From contig NW_021167088.1 in assembly GCF_003711515.1 (NCBI RefSeq), forward strand, positions 1,139,769 through 1,203,768: DNA of 64,000 nucleotides, read 5' to 3'. The translations under genes and the position numbers were made by a program. Numbering within the stretch: the stretch's first letter is position 1; each line of letters starts with the position of its first letter. Of the stretch, positions 1-13,100 are shown piece after piece. The notes under the pieces were generated by a model. It was not told where the DNA came from. It was given only the letters and a program-made list of their open reading frames with translations, and did no database searches. The DNA is from Sodiomyces alkalinus F11 (taxonomy: Eukaryota; Ascomycota; Sordariomycetes; Glomerellales; Plectosphaerellaceae).

Positions 1-520
1 CCGTTCGAGACCAAGGACAACCCGTCATAACGGCGCCCAGACGAGGGTTGACAGGGAGTGAGTGCCCGAAAGATAGCGCGTACCTTGTGTCTTAAGAGAT
101 GTTGATGTTATTCAATAGGTACGTCGGCATGGATGCATACGGGAATTGTGATTGACGTGCGGACGGCGAAGGAGCATACGGGGAAGATCCCTGCTCTTGG
201 GAGGATTCGAGCAGCGTGACGGCAGCGGTACAAGCTGCAACGCCAAATCCCTAAGAATTGCCGAGCTTCTTTGTTGTCGAAACTGAGTGACACTGGCACC
301 CAGAAACCAGGAACTCGTGGGCGCGGAGGGAGGAAGGGGCGTTTCTGGTTGATATGCGGCATGCGAGGTGACCCGAGACGAAGGAGGGTGGAAATCAAAA
401 AGATGCATGAGGGTGAAGAGGAAGAGAGGGACGGGACAAGGGGATCGGCGAATAGCCGTCAGCAGAACTAGGGGCCGTTACACTTTCCCGGTTACCCGGT
501 ACAGGTGGGCGTCGGCTTGT

Positions 521-576
521 TGAGTGGTGAGTGGTGAGTGGTGAGTGGTGAGTGGTGAGTGGTGAGTGGTGAGTGG
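521..576. repeat. 7-bp minisatellite TGAGTGG
   Basis: Eight head-to-tail copies of TGAGTGG, followed by one degenerate copy (CGAGTGA). It is intergenic and has no gene within 4 kb to the right. Confidence 0.95.
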
Positions 577-3340
577 CGAGTGACACAAGAGGTCGAGAGA
601 GGAGCGTCTCCAGGGGGTGACCGCTGCAGGGGAGCGGAGGGAGAAGTCAACGGCGGAAGAAACCGTTCGGCGCGGTGCGGTCGGCTGTTATCGAGTACAT
701 TGAGTAGCACGGAGACAAATAGACAGATCGTCGGGGGTCGAGCAGAAAAACATAAACATAAACAGATTGGACTGTCGTTTTCTCTGTGATGGACCTGCCA
801 GTTCGTGACGACAAAATCAGGTAGTTCAGGGGGCCGATATTCAGCTGTACCCTTCGCTTCGCACCGGGCTAATACGGGGTTGAGCGTTCAGGCAAGAGGA
901 ATTGGCGGACGGCTGAGAGAGAGGCGGGTTATTATGATCCCAATGCACCTCCTAGAAGGTATAAGGCCACGGGACGATGCAGCAAGCAAGTGACTGGCGA
1001 GAGGTGAGTCGTGACCCAGGTATAACGTAAGGTACGTACCTTATGTAGAAAAGTAGGTGCAACGTAGTAGGTATTTTGCTTGCATCCGCGATAGCGCAGA
1101 TTAAGCGAAAAGGGTGAAGGAGAAGGGGGGGGGGCCGGAGCAAACTCCGGGTGAATAGGAGCCAAGCTTCTTTCCAGGTTCCTGGGTAATCACGCTACGT
1201 TGTGGGTACTTTACAGATAGTTCGTCACATAAACAGATATACTTCGTACCTTGGCGCATATCCAACGTACCTAGGTAAGGTACGTCAAGGCTGGTGGAAA
1301 AGGAGAAACACTGCACTGCAACTGCAACCCCTTAACTTCCAACCAAGCCTAAGCGATAAAATACATACCCTTGGATATGCACGAACACGACCCACATCTC
1401 GGCATGTAGCTTAGCCGTACCAAATGTCAGGAAGAGTAAGTTGCCTGCGGTGTACCGGGTGATACTTTGGATGCCCCGGTAAGGTTCTTAGGGTACATGT
1501 CACGTGTGTTACATAACCTGTTTTGTAGTACTATCTAAGATAGATGGACATTCCTTCATAGTACTTTCAGAACTCTTCAAGGAATAAGAATCATGAGTTC
1601 GCGTACCCATATTCTTCCAGGTTGTCTGACACCAAACAGGCCTTAAAACAAGCCCAAGCGGCCAGAAGTGTAGGCGTATCAATGAAATGGTCTACCGCGC
1701 CCTACCACGTACGCTTTAAACAAGCCATGGTGAGGCCATGTGGGGCTTCTACGTACGACTGTACATGCAATACATAATCGCTGCGAGTTTTGAGTTTACC
1801 CTTAATGTCGGAATTCTGTTTTGTTTTTTCAACAGCCGACGGATTGCTTATTTTTGACAGGGTTGGAGAGTACTGCCGGGATGGGAGCGGGCGGTGAACC
1901 ACGAAACCGAGTTCCTGGACGACCCCTTTAAAAGTCCTCCAATGACGATGAAGGGATACTTGGTGGGGTGGCAGTTCTGTTATAAAGGACGGAGTAATAA
2001 CAGAGCCGAATACGGGAATACACCGTCCGAATCAACCATGGTAGAAATTACAAGGTAGGCCCTATGACATACTTCGTAAGTACACTGTGCGATTTGCTCT
2101 GCCGTATCCGTGAAGCCAGTTCCTTATCGGTCGAGTTTATTTGTCTTGCTTGCGACACTCGTTCCGCATGGGCTTAGGTACCTTAGCTAGGTATCCAAGT
2201 TGGGATGTACCTTTCGAAGACGGATACCTCGTGCCTTACCTACTTACCTTATTAGGTATGAAAGATCGACAACCGCCAGCTTTCATACACAAAAACGTGA
2301 AACGTGCTCGCACCACAACACATCCGGACAGCGTGGCAGTTCACTGCATTGGCTGGGGGACCGCTCTCCTGTCTCGCAGCAATATTGCCGATAACAGCCA
2401 GCGTACGTTGTATTTCTTCCGCACCGACCCGTCCCAAATGCCAAATACCCGGTCGTCCTTGGGCAACCAACAACGTACATACAACGTACATCCGGACTCT
2501 ATCCAGGCCGACGCCGTGTTTATTCTACAAGCGCTAATGCACGGCAGCCTGAGAAAGCCGCCATTATTACCGGCAGTAGAGCGAACCTCGCCCTCTTTCT
2601 CCTCCTAGGTTGGTGGATGTCTTCGGTTGGCCATAGACGACATATGGAGCTCATCTGCCGACCTGGCTTTAGCTCGACCTCGCGGCGGCCTTTTCCCTGT
2701 TTGTGCTGAAGACAAGACCAGCACATGACGTCCACGCGAATGTTTCATGGCAATATGGGCAAGCGGAAGAAATATTTCCTGTGTACGGAGTACGTACAGT
2801 TGTACGGACGCATGTTCGAACCACGAACTACGGGAGTATATCCGTATATTATTTATTACTCCTTCGTATAGCCATGGCCGGGTTGCATCAAGGGATTTGC
2901 AGCCCGTACCAGGTTTGAGAGTCAGCCACAATATATTTGGCATGTTTAACCAGGTAGCCTCCCCGGATAAATCATCCAAATCTTAGGCCCGCCTTCGAGT
3001 TGACAGCTCACCAGCCGACGTTGCATTGACAAATGTGTACCCGTAAAGTGGCAGCCGGATTCGGGGAATACACAAAGGGACAATCATCACTACCCGCAAT
3101 TGCGCCGATTTACCCCAGCCAATCGATCCTATTAACGTGACAGCAGGTGTCTTCTGCGTTCCTTTGTCCATGTCCTTTCCTGGAATGATTCCTGCTTCCT
3201 GGGAACCGAAAGAAGGGAAATTGAGGGCAATTGACAAAAGAAGAAGGGGGGAGGGAAAACGTACATCGCTCGTACGAAGTAACCCATTTCTCAAATAAAC
3301 GCGTATCGGGGGCCGCTGAACGATCTTCCGCCTTTATCTC

Positions 3341-3370
3341 GACGGTCATCGACGGTCATCGACGGCCATC
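3341..3370. repeat. 10-bp tandem repeat, three copies
   Basis: Three adjacent copies of GACGGTCATC, the last with one substitution (GACGGCCATC). Intergenic. Confidence 0.9.
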
Positions 3371-4793
3371 TAGTCAATCTGATTAATCTGGTTATATTAT
3401 AATAATTAGCTGGTACCGTACCGTACCGTCCTCACCTAAACAGCAAAGGCGGATAATTGCTCCGCTCCATGGTTATCCAATGCCCACATGTTTCGAATTC
3501 AGCCTGTCCGTCTTGCAACGCCGGCGCCCTTAATACACCATACTATTGTATAGCGGTTGTATTTCCCCCAACTGAACCGTGTTTAGTGGACGCTATATCA
3601 CCGTTGCTCCTTGCCCATATCGTTATGGGTTTCGACCTTCCCGTACGGACGTGGTCCACGGTTCGGCGTGCCCACTTCATGCGCGTTGCGGAGGATATCA
3701 CGAACTTTCATAACGCGGGGGTTTGAAACGGATGGTTTCGGGACTTGGATTTTCCCATTTGGACTCTTGGCAAGGACGGATAAATAGTTCTTGTCTTTCA
3801 TAGGGCTGGACCGTTCTGAACCATCTGCCTAGACAGCGAACTCGTTGAAGAAGGAGAAGGCATGCCTGTTTAATTTCTTCGTCGGTCAGACCTGAACAAG
3901 GTGATTAGTACCTTACCAGCGGTGTGCGATCCAGAGGCGACCTGAATTTGGTTCTGGCTGAGGCCGAGTAAGTCATGGGATCTCTCTCGGCGTTGCAAAA
4001 GGGTGGGGAGAAGCCCTCCGCATCCGCGTCGTTCGCGGATCAAAGGAAAGGTTAAATCGTCGGCGGCCAATGATAATGTTGTGTGCTCTTTGCCGGCTGG
4101 AGGGACAACCGACACTGTGAAATAAGGTAATGTAAGGTACCTTACGTTGTACGATGGCAAGCGAGTCCCGAGCCGCGTGCCATGGCCTAGCAAAGCAGAA
4201 TTCCTGATACCCTTTGCAAGATGCCCCTAACATATATGGGTGTTGTATTATCCCCTTCGTAGAGGGAATTAACAATATTAAGATCCCCTCTTGCGCGCTA
4301 TATAAGCCAGTTTCCCACCCTATGGACCATCCGCCCATGTCCCTGACGTGACCGCGTCGTCCCTCGCCCAGCCTGGTGCCTCCTCCAGAACACCGGCGAC
4401 CCAGTTTTCTATATCCATTGAACGCCATATAGACGTCCCCGGAATATGCCGAAATTAATTCTGTTGTGTAAGGGAAACATTGCCTGGAGAGGCTAAAAGT
4501 AGGCTGCAGACCAATCGGTCCTAATATGTATATAAGGCTCAAGGGCCCAGTCACAAAAGAAAAGGAAAAAAAGGGAAAAATAGTATGTCGTGCAGAGAGG
4601 GGGTATCAAAGCCGAGATGCAAAGAAAGTATAGTAGGTCCATGTCGGCCATTAAATCGTTTGCTCAGGAAAAAAAAAAAAAAAAAGTCCAGGACTCCAGG
4701 CTGCCGCAAAGGGAAAAAAAGGAAGAAAAAAAAAAGAAGAAAAAAAGGAAACCTCGCATTCCGCGATGCGAAATGATTGGCGTGGTATGCATC

Positions 4794-6016
4794 TTACAAG
4801 AGCAGGAAAGGAATCGCAAGCGCCACAGCCGTCACGGCAAACGTCCAAGGCGGCAGATGCAGCCCGGCCAGGTTCTCACTCGGTTCCGGCAACGTCTCGT
4901 TGACAAACTCGGGCCCGCAAACCGTGTTGACCTGCCTCGCGGCGCTCTCGTAGCTATTCGCGATGGGCTGGGCCCGGTCCGCCGACGCGGCCTGCAGGAT
5001 GGCCATGGTTTCCCCCAGGCACCAGTTGCACGTCGGCGTGGCGCTCCCGGGAAGGCTCATGTTGAGGGGCAGGAGGTAGAAGTAGACGTTGGACGCGTTG
5101 GTCTGGTTGGTGACGGCGCTGGCGTAGCAGTACATGGACGTCTCCGGGTTCTGCAGGCACGTCGCGGCGTACAGCATCTCGTAGGTGGTCAGGCCTAGGT
5201 AGGCCTGCCGCACGACCGGGTGGCTCCTCTCGTAGTCCGGACCGCAGTTTTCCCTTTGGATGAGCGCCTGGGCGGCGTTGCCGAGGAAGGTCTTGCAGGA
5301 GTTGACGTCGGCCTCGCATCCTGCGTCGAGCACCCGGACAATGCTGACCAAGGTCCTGGCTGCGTTGAAAAACGAATAGGAGCCCTGTTTTCACCCGGGG
5401 GCACCGTGTCAGTTCCATCATGTTGCTTTGCCTTGTAGATTACGCCGGCGAGGACATGTTGCCTTCTTACCTGAAGCAGCATGGATATCGGGTAGCACTT
5501 CTTGAACTCCGGATCCGCGAGCAAGGCATTCAGAAACGCCGGACATTGCGTCTCCTCATTGCTAGTGAAGGTGGACGCCATGACGGTGTCGAAGGGGGAA
5601 GGCAACGGCGCCGGTGCCTCTGTCGAGCTCGGAGTCGGCGGGGTGATGGACAGAACCAAGGTCGAAGCGGCGCTTGGGACTCCCGTGGTACCTGTGGCAT
5701 CTGTAGAGGCGAGGCTAGAAGGGGCGGCGGAGCGATCGTCGTCCTCGTCATTGTCGTTTTGACGTTGACGCCTCCGGAGCTCTGACTCGTCTGTGGACAA
5801 GGTCGACGTCGCAACATTGGCGACGAGGTTATCTCCGACAGAGCGAAGGACTGGTGGAGTGATTTCGGGCGGGTGAACCTCCGGGGGTAGGAGAACGGCG
5901 GTGGTAGACGCGATGCATGCGGTGAGGATGATTAGGCGTGAAATCCATGGTAGCGTTGGAACACGGCGAGCCGTGGGGCGACGAGAGAGCGACGAGGTGA
6001 CTAGCAAAGGAGACAT
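4794..6016 (-). CDS. Secreted DUF7729-like protein, probably GPI-anchored
   Basis: Two exons, 6016-5471 and 5384-4794, joined by an 86-bp GT-AG intron (5470-5385), give 378 residues. The phase-0 join reads LLQ-GSYSFFNAARTL, which restores the Cys-rich core seen in fungal DUF7729 proteins (starting near CPAFLNALLADPEFKKC). An N-terminal hydrophobic segment (about residues 25-42) fits a signal peptide. A Ser/Thr/Pro-rich linker with an acidic NDNEDDD patch follows. The core has regularly spaced cysteines and several Asn glycosylation sequons. The C-terminus ends in a hydrophobic tail (AVTAVALAIPFLLL) with nothing after it, as in GPI-attachment signals. The start was chosen at the ATG before the signal peptide; an in-frame upstream ATG lies in a CA repeat and is unlikely. 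Family function is not established; a cell-surface or wall role is inference. Confidence 0.85.
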
Positions 6017-6151
6017 GGTAAAGCGGGTTGACGTCCTGGGGGAGCTGGGGTCATCCCCTGCCCTGCCCTCTTCCTCGTTCGAAACCAAATAGTTTTCTAT
6101 GCCGATGTGATGGCCAATTACTTGGTCCCGGGTTCCCTCCACGTAGTCCAT

Positions 6152-6173
6152 ACACACACACACACACACACAC
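6152..6173. repeat. (CA)11 microsatellite
   Basis: Eleven CA dinucleotides lie about 140 bp upstream of the chosen start of the DUF7729 gene, so probably in its promoter or 5' leader. Confidence 0.95.
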
Positions 6174-8660
6174 GCAGAGAAAGACCACTATACAGCGGTT
6201 CGTGATGGGCTAACAAATAACCAGGTCGCGTCGTGGTCCGTACGGATATGTAGTAGGATCCTGGGAGAAGCTGTATTTTCCCGACGGGGAGGGTCCGTAT
6301 TCCTCCCCAGACAAGTTGGGCCGGAGAACCTCTCGACTATCGACAATCGTTGTCGGCGTACTCAGCCTGCGATGTATAATAGGCCGGGGCTGCTCGTAGA
6401 CGTATATAATAGGCGTCTGTCTCTGTCGGGTCAGGACGCTCGGCTCGACGCAAGTCGTCGGATTGCAACCGTTTTCCACTGGAGCGAAGGACCGGGGTTG
6501 AGTGTTGACGGAGCGTGTCAGCGAGAAGACGACAGTGGCTGGGGTAGCTGGGACGTTGTTCGATTGCGACTCGGGACCTGAGCTGGCGAGGTCGTGACGA
6601 TGTGGGAGGGAACCGCGACGGAGGACAAAGGGTCAGTGGAGGCCAAGGCATCAGACAGAGGGGAAAGTCATTTTTGGGGATCTCGTAGTTAATAAGAAAG
6701 AATACGGAGAGGTGCAAGGATACATGGGGTGAACGAGTGCCTAGACCCTCGGTTAGATTGTCCAGATCATGCAGCATGCACAGATATTGGATGACACCCG
6801 GCCGGGGACAGGGGGCAGGGGGGTTGGCGTTGGTGAGGAGAAAGCTCTTGGTGGTGAGGGAAAATATGTAGGGCACGGGCGTGAGTAACGAACAACTGAG
6901 TTTACAACAAGACGACTGGGGTTAAACCAGGGAAGCCGCGCCGGATTGTTCCTTGAAAATGATATATTTATTCCGATGCGTACGAAGCAATTAACGCATC
7001 GAGTGATCACGTTGTAAGCGCAAAGTGTGCAAGAATCGGAGGCCAAGCAAATCCATAGTACTTCGTAATATGAAGTTCTTGGAAGGCCAGTAATTACAAC
7101 GTAAATCTTGGATACACGGTGAGGGGAGCAGTGCAGCCTGCATGGAGGGTGGCATAGGTAGCAACCTGACCAGACGGAAATGGAAGAGAGGAGAGAGATC
7201 GGTTTGGATGAAGGTTGCAAATGGGATATATTATAAAAAGGTATTCATACCGTACGTTGTAGTTGTACTCCGCACGTTGCATCTCTGTACGAAATAGGTG
7301 TGTCGGCCCGTCGTCGGGCGAGTGAGCAATAATAGACTGGCAAGAGGGGAGCCAAGTCCTGTATAGAGGGTAAGGTAGGTTGTATTATTCGTCATCGTAG
7401 CCAAGAGGACGCATTGGTTCTAGACCGAGGGAGAATAGAGATTAGGTACATTGTAGAGGAAGAGGGGAAAAGGGAAAAGGCGAAAAGACAAACAGGCGAC
7501 ATGGGTTTATGGTTTATTTGGCATACCTACTGTATAGTGATAATGTCCGGGGGGCCGAGAGAACGGACAGGGGCGGGAGATGGACTAGTTGGCAACCATT
7601 TCAGGCAGCGCGTTCTAGGTCTAGGATGGGGCCTAGAATATTGTCTCTTTGTTTCGTTTCGAGAATGTTAGCTCGTCGCAGGGCGAGACTTTGTGATCGA
7701 TTCATTTCTCTTGTTGGTTCCTCCCACCAACAGTGACGATGATGATGCTGGAGCGAAGTGAGACCCAGGTCTCCTGCGGCTGATGGACTGACCTGAAGCG
7801 GACCTAACGATTTTTAGGTGGACACGTTTGCTGCATTGCTTGCACTTGCACTTGCACTGTCCCACTCCTTACAACGTAAGCCTGTCTAATAAGAACCAGT
7901 GGAGATTGCTCCGGTGGTCGTCGTGGTGGGGAAGGAAGGGAAGCTTGGAAGGTTCCCCGTAGATCCAAACAAGGGAAATCGGACGGAAGAAGAAAAGAAT
8001 AAATAAACAAATTCCTAGTCGGTTGAAGAAGCTTGCATATATCCCGGACTCGAATGCGAATAATAAATATGAGAGCCGGCGGAAGAAAACGGAAAGCCTG
8101 CGAGACATGAATGGCTCCTGAAATGAAGACGAAGGTTGGGAGAGAAGCGAAAAATAGCATCCACAACTAAGGTACCTGTAACGACTGCAAGCTACATGTG
8201 TACAACGCTATATGGGCCCACACAACCATCAGGGGTCAGAGCCAATAAATGAAGAATAAGATCGGTATATAAAATACGCACTGTGTAATCAAACTTACAC
8301 GTAGGAAGCTACCTACATACCTTATTATTCACAGGTCATCAAGGTTGCATCAGCTCTCCAGACATATAATACACCTGTATAAGGTAAGGTATGAGGTATT
8401 CAGGATACCTATACTCTATGTACGAAGTTCTGTCCATCCACCGTTGCTGACTGCATCTTTCACCGCTCACCGTCCACCGTTCACCGTTGTTCCCCCAGGT
8501 GGACGGGCTGATGGATATCATCTGCGAAGTCAAGCCCACGCGGCATGCATATATCGTGTCGACTGGTTTCCACTTCTTTCTATCCCTTGCTTCCGGACTC
8601 GGTCAGTCAAAAGATTACATGAATAACTTTGTTACCGGTCGACTCTGTTTTCCCCACGGC

Positions 8661-8695
8661 CACGACACGACACGACACGACACGGCACGACACGA
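8661..8695. repeat. 5-bp microsatellite CACGA
   Basis: Seven copies of CACGA, one carrying an A-to-G change (CACGG). Intergenic. Confidence 0.93.
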
Positions 8696-10169
8696 TTTGA
8701 CGCCACGATCCTCCCCGCCGTTAATTTCTCGGATTTCAGACGCTCGACGGTGGGAGACAGACTCACCACAAAATCCTCGGCCTAATTAGGTACTTAGTGT
8801 CACCGGACGGTCCGGTGACTGGCCCCCTTTCGTTTCTCTATCCTGTAATCTTCACCACCAAAACCCGCAGGCAATTCTTTACGAGGCCGTACGTTGTACT
8901 CTTTCAGCTACGGTTCTATCCTTGATTTGCATCTGATAAGGATATATCGTCGTTGACGCCGTCGTCGCGGGATACGCAGGTAGGTACCCGTCCGTTCGTT
9001 CCCCTGTATCCTAAACCGCGTTACTCCGATTCCCCCGAGTCCGGATCTTCCCGTGGCCACAGGAACATTCCCATGCCAGCCTTATGCATTCCTCCTTACG
9101 TATGCTTCCATGTGGCGCACTCGGTTCACTCCGTTTGCTTCCGTTGCGCTGACATGGAGGGATGCCCACGAATTACCTACCTATGTACATACATACGCCA
9201 CGATGGATTATTCGTTCCCACCTCTGAATTGACCTTGTCCAGACTTTCCCTCGCTTTCTCAGCCCCTGCTCACCACGCACGGAAGTCCCTCCCCGTTGAT
9301 CGGGGATGAAATTACGTTGGATCGTGCGCCGTGCACCCGACCAGACCGGCGGGCGCAGTGTCAGACGCGCGTGGACCTACAACGTACAACGTACCTTGTC
9401 TCTGTCGCGTAGTACGTGGCCTATGAGGTCCCGATATGCTAGAAGAATAGCTTGGCGTCGTCGTGGGTAATAATGCAAGTCAAGTGCGAAACGGGGAACG
9501 TACATAATACGTCTTGCCAGCCTGTGGATTACAAAAGTGCTGTTAGTCAGCAAGTTTTACCTTGTACGCACATGTACGTGGCTGCCCCTGAGATTTTGTT
9601 TAGTAAGCGCCAGCGCCACCAACTACCACCCGTGGTTGCTTGCCCGCCATTATAATGGCGCAGTAATAGTTGAGGACATGCGTGATCAACGCCCGTCGCG
9701 AGCCGTTGATTGCGCTGTGTACGCAACATGCAGGTTCGAACGGCGTCTTCATTGACTGTTCAAAAGGGAGGAGGAGGATACCCGTTAGAAAAAGAAGAAC
9801 ACCCCCCCCCCCCCCTTCTCAATAAATAGGAAGCGTTCACCTCTGCAGAACGCAGAACACGGCGCCGTAACACGTAGCTGCCCGACGACACGGACATCTC
9901 CCTGTTTTGAGTATTTATATATATAAGCCACCTTACATAGGGGTAAATGGAGTTTGATGCCCTCCGTAACGCCTTCGCCTAGATCCAGAAGTCGAGGCAC
10001 AAAGCCCGCTTTCTACTTTTCAGTCAATCAACATCTATATAAGAACCGAAGCCCACATCGGGAATGGCAAAAAACCCTCCTGATTGGAAGTGAACATATA
10101 AACAATAAAAATGGCAAGAGAAAAAAAAATGTAAAAATATATAAAAGGAGAAGAAAAAGAAAACAAAAT

Positions 10170-13100
10170 TCACCCATGCTTTTCCAAACTCTGCAGATTT
10201 ACCAACTCGGCGTATCGCCCGTTCATATTCATCAACTCAGAGTGCGTGCCCTGTTCGACAATACGCCCCAGATCGAAGACGTAAATAATATCAGCCTTCT
10301 GAATCGTGCTCAAGCGGTGCGCAACCGCAATGGTCGTGCGGCCCTTGGCCGCCTTGTCGAGGGCCACCTGCACGACGTGCTCCGACTCGGAATCGAGCGC
10401 CGACGTGGCCTCGTCGAGGAGCAGGATCTTCGGGTCGCGGATGAGGGCGCGCGCGATGGCGATGCGCTGCTTCTGCCCGCCCGAGAGCAGCGTGCCCTTG
10501 CTGCCGACGACGGTGTTGAACCCGTCCGGCAGCGACACGATGAAGTCGTAGATGTTGGCCTCGCGGCACGCGAACTCGATCGCCTCGTCGCCCACCTCCT
10601 TGGGCGTGCCCAGGAGGATGTTCTCGCGGATCGTGCCCTGGTACAGCGTCGGCTCCTGGCTCACGAGCGCGATGTGCGACCGGTACTGGTTGACGTTGAG
10701 CGTGCTGATCTCCCGGCCGTCTATGAAAATCCCGCCTGCCAGAGGGTCGTAGAACCGCTCAAGCAGGGCGATTGTGGTGCTCTTGCCGCAGCCCGAGGCA
10801 CCGACGAGCGCAATGTATTGGCCTGGGCGGACGGTGAGGTTGAGACCTCGCAGAACCGGCTGTTCGGGCCGCGTCGGGTAGCGGAAGTGAACATCGCGAA
10901 ACTCGATGGTGCCGTCCACGGACTCGAGGGACTCGCCCTTTCCAGACCACGTGTCGATAGACGGCTGGCGGTCGTAGAGCGTCTTGAGGGAGCCGGCCGC
11001 CTGGTGAGCCTTGCCCATGTCCGGTGCAAAGGAGAAGATCGTGCCCGCGGACTGCGCGCCGAAGATGATGGCCGAGAAGCAGACGAAGAACTGGAACATG
11101 TTGTACTCGTAGCTGGCGATCAGCGTACCTCCATACCAGAAGCCGAGCGCGAAGGCGAGAAAGGTGAGCGACTGGGACGCGGCGTAGAGAGCGCTCGATC
11201 TGAGGGTGGCAATGAAACTGCGGCGCTGCTGCTGGGCGAGGGAATCGCGATACATGCGAAGAACGTCGCCCTCACGGGTCAGCGACTGAACCGTGCGGAT
11301 GGCGGAGATGGCCTCGGACGCAAAACTGGCGGATGAAGCGTAGGCCGCTTTGGAGCGGCGCTCAAAGTGGGCGAGAATCCAGAAGCGGAAGAAACCGCAA
11401 CCGAGGAGGACGGGGATGGTGGAGGCGCACACGAGAGAGAGCTTCCAGCCAATGGCGAGGGAGAGGGTCAAGGCCGCGATGAGCGTCGTAGTGACCAGGA
11501 GCAGCGTGCCCAGGGTGACGCCGCTGAGGCCGGCGAGGTGCGTAGTCTCCGTCGACAGGAACGAAGTCAGGGCGCCGACCGTGTTCTCGTCGCGGTCGAA
11601 AAAGGCGACGTCTTGGCGAAGCATGGTGCGGAAGGCGCTATCTCGAGCACGGTGGATGAGCCGCTCGGAACATTTAGCAAAGATGACACCCTGCACAGTG
11701 AAGGCAAGGAACTGGACAAGCGCGAGCATGAGATACATGGAGCTCCAGAAGTCCGAGTCGGACTTGATTCGACTCCCATTGGCCGGTGTGACGGGGACCG
11801 ACAGGGTGGTGATCTGTTTAGCGAGGAAGACGGCCTGCGTCGGGTTGCCGCCACCACAGATGATGGAAAAGAATAGACCGACCAACATGAAATGCCATTC
11901 TTTCTTGTTGAAAGAGCCGATGAGCCTAATCAACGTGGCGAGACTGTACTTGCGGTCTTCCTCGGACGCGTTGCCTTGAAGCGCGACGCTCGAGGCTGAT
12001 TTCGAAGTCGTTGTTCGTTCCAGACGGGCAGCCACGTCATCATTAGGATCATGGACATAACCTTCCTTGGAGCGGGAGGCTTGGCGGATGAGCTCCTCTT
12101 CCTCTCGGTCGATGGCCTCTTCCTCTTCCACGCTCATCTCGTTGGCTGCGGCGATGTTCTGCGCACTGACGAGGTTGTAGTAGGCGCCATTCCGCTCCAG
12201 AAGCTCGTCATGGGTTCCTTGCTCGACAATGCGGCCTTCGGACATGACAACGATGTTGTGTGCGTCTTTGATGGTCGAAAGCCGGTGAGCGATAGTTATG
12301 GTAGTCCGCCCTGCCGAGGCGACCTCCAGAGCAGCCTGGACGACACCTTCGGACTTGGTATCGAGGGCAGATGTGGCCTCATCGAGGAGCAGGACTAGAT
12401 AAAACGATGTCAATTAGCGTTCGGGGGGGTGGGGGACAAAAGACCACCGGAGACAATCTTGAAATGCCCAGAAACGTACTCTTGGGATCGGACACAACAG
12501 CTCTAGCAATAGCGATGCGCTGCTTTTGACCGCCGGAAAGCAGGAAGCCGCGCTCGCCAACATTGGTCTCGTAACCCTCCGGGAGTTGGGTGATGAAATC
12601 ATGCGCGTTGGCCTTCTTGGCCGCATCGATGACCAGCTCGCGTTGCTTCTCCTCGCTCTCGTGCTCGTGCTTTGTGCCGATAAGGCCATGCCGGATGTTG
12701 TGGAAGATGGTGGTGGCAAAAAGAGTCGGTTCCTGGCTGACGAGGGACATTTGCTGTCGCAGCCAACGGAGGTTCAGCTTGCTGATGTCATGATCATCGA
12801 GGTACACGGTGCCCTGAACGGGGTCGTAGAAGCGCTCGACAAGGCCAACGATGGTGGACTTCCCCGAGCCCGAGGCCCCCACTAGTGCGGTTGTTTTGCC
12901 GGCCGGGATGGTGAGGGAGACATCCTTCATGACGACTACTTCGGGCCGGGAGGGATAGATGTGCTTGATGTTCTCAAGACGGATGGTCCCCTCGAGCGAA
13001 TCGAGCTTCTCGCCTTCGTCGGTAGAGGTGTCCAGAGGCGAAGCACGGTCGATGGTGTTGTAGATCTTGCCGGCGGCGGCGGTGGCGTTGACGAAGGCCT

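Larger units (their letters stand above)
1..4793. other. Gene-free intergenic stretch
   Basis: No reading frame here has convincing protein character. The longest open stretch (3973-4554, minus) has no recognisable motif and contains no splice partners. The region holds a 7-bp minisatellite at 521-576, a 10-bp triplet repeat at 3341-3370, an A-rich tract around 4670-4750, and several copies of the TAC-NNN-GTA motifs (2070, 2404, 2480, 2784, 3273, 4143). Base composition is less GC-rich than the genes. I see no transposase, reverse transcriptase or terminal repeats. Confidence 0.6.
6017..10169. other. Gene-free intergenic stretch, with CA and CACGA microsatellites
   Basis: The stretch lies upstream of the DUF7729 gene and downstream of the ABC transporter gene. 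No reading frame has coding character. It contains (CA)n at 6152-6173, CACGA repeats at 8661-8695, a 14-base C run at 9802-9815 and eight TAC-NNN-GTA motifs (7059, 7095, 7253, 7870, 8890, 9378, 9385 among them). The first several hundred bases next to 6017 must carry the DUF7729 promoter, but I see no definite element. Confidence 0.55.

Noticed and set aside
3973..4554. 193-codon minus-strand open frame
   Set aside because: It has no domain, signal or splice context, its composition matches the surrounding AT-richer spacer, and it overlaps a TACGTTGTA motif site.
4590..5198. 202-codon plus-strand frame
   Set aside because: It is antisense to exon 2 of the DUF7729 gene and begins in an A-rich tract; the Arg-rich translation is a by-product of GC-rich coding on the other strand.
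9954..11336. 460-codon plus-strand frame antisense to the ABC transporter
   Set aside because: It mirrors the NBD2/TMD2 codons of the transporter in an antisense frame and has no motif of its own.
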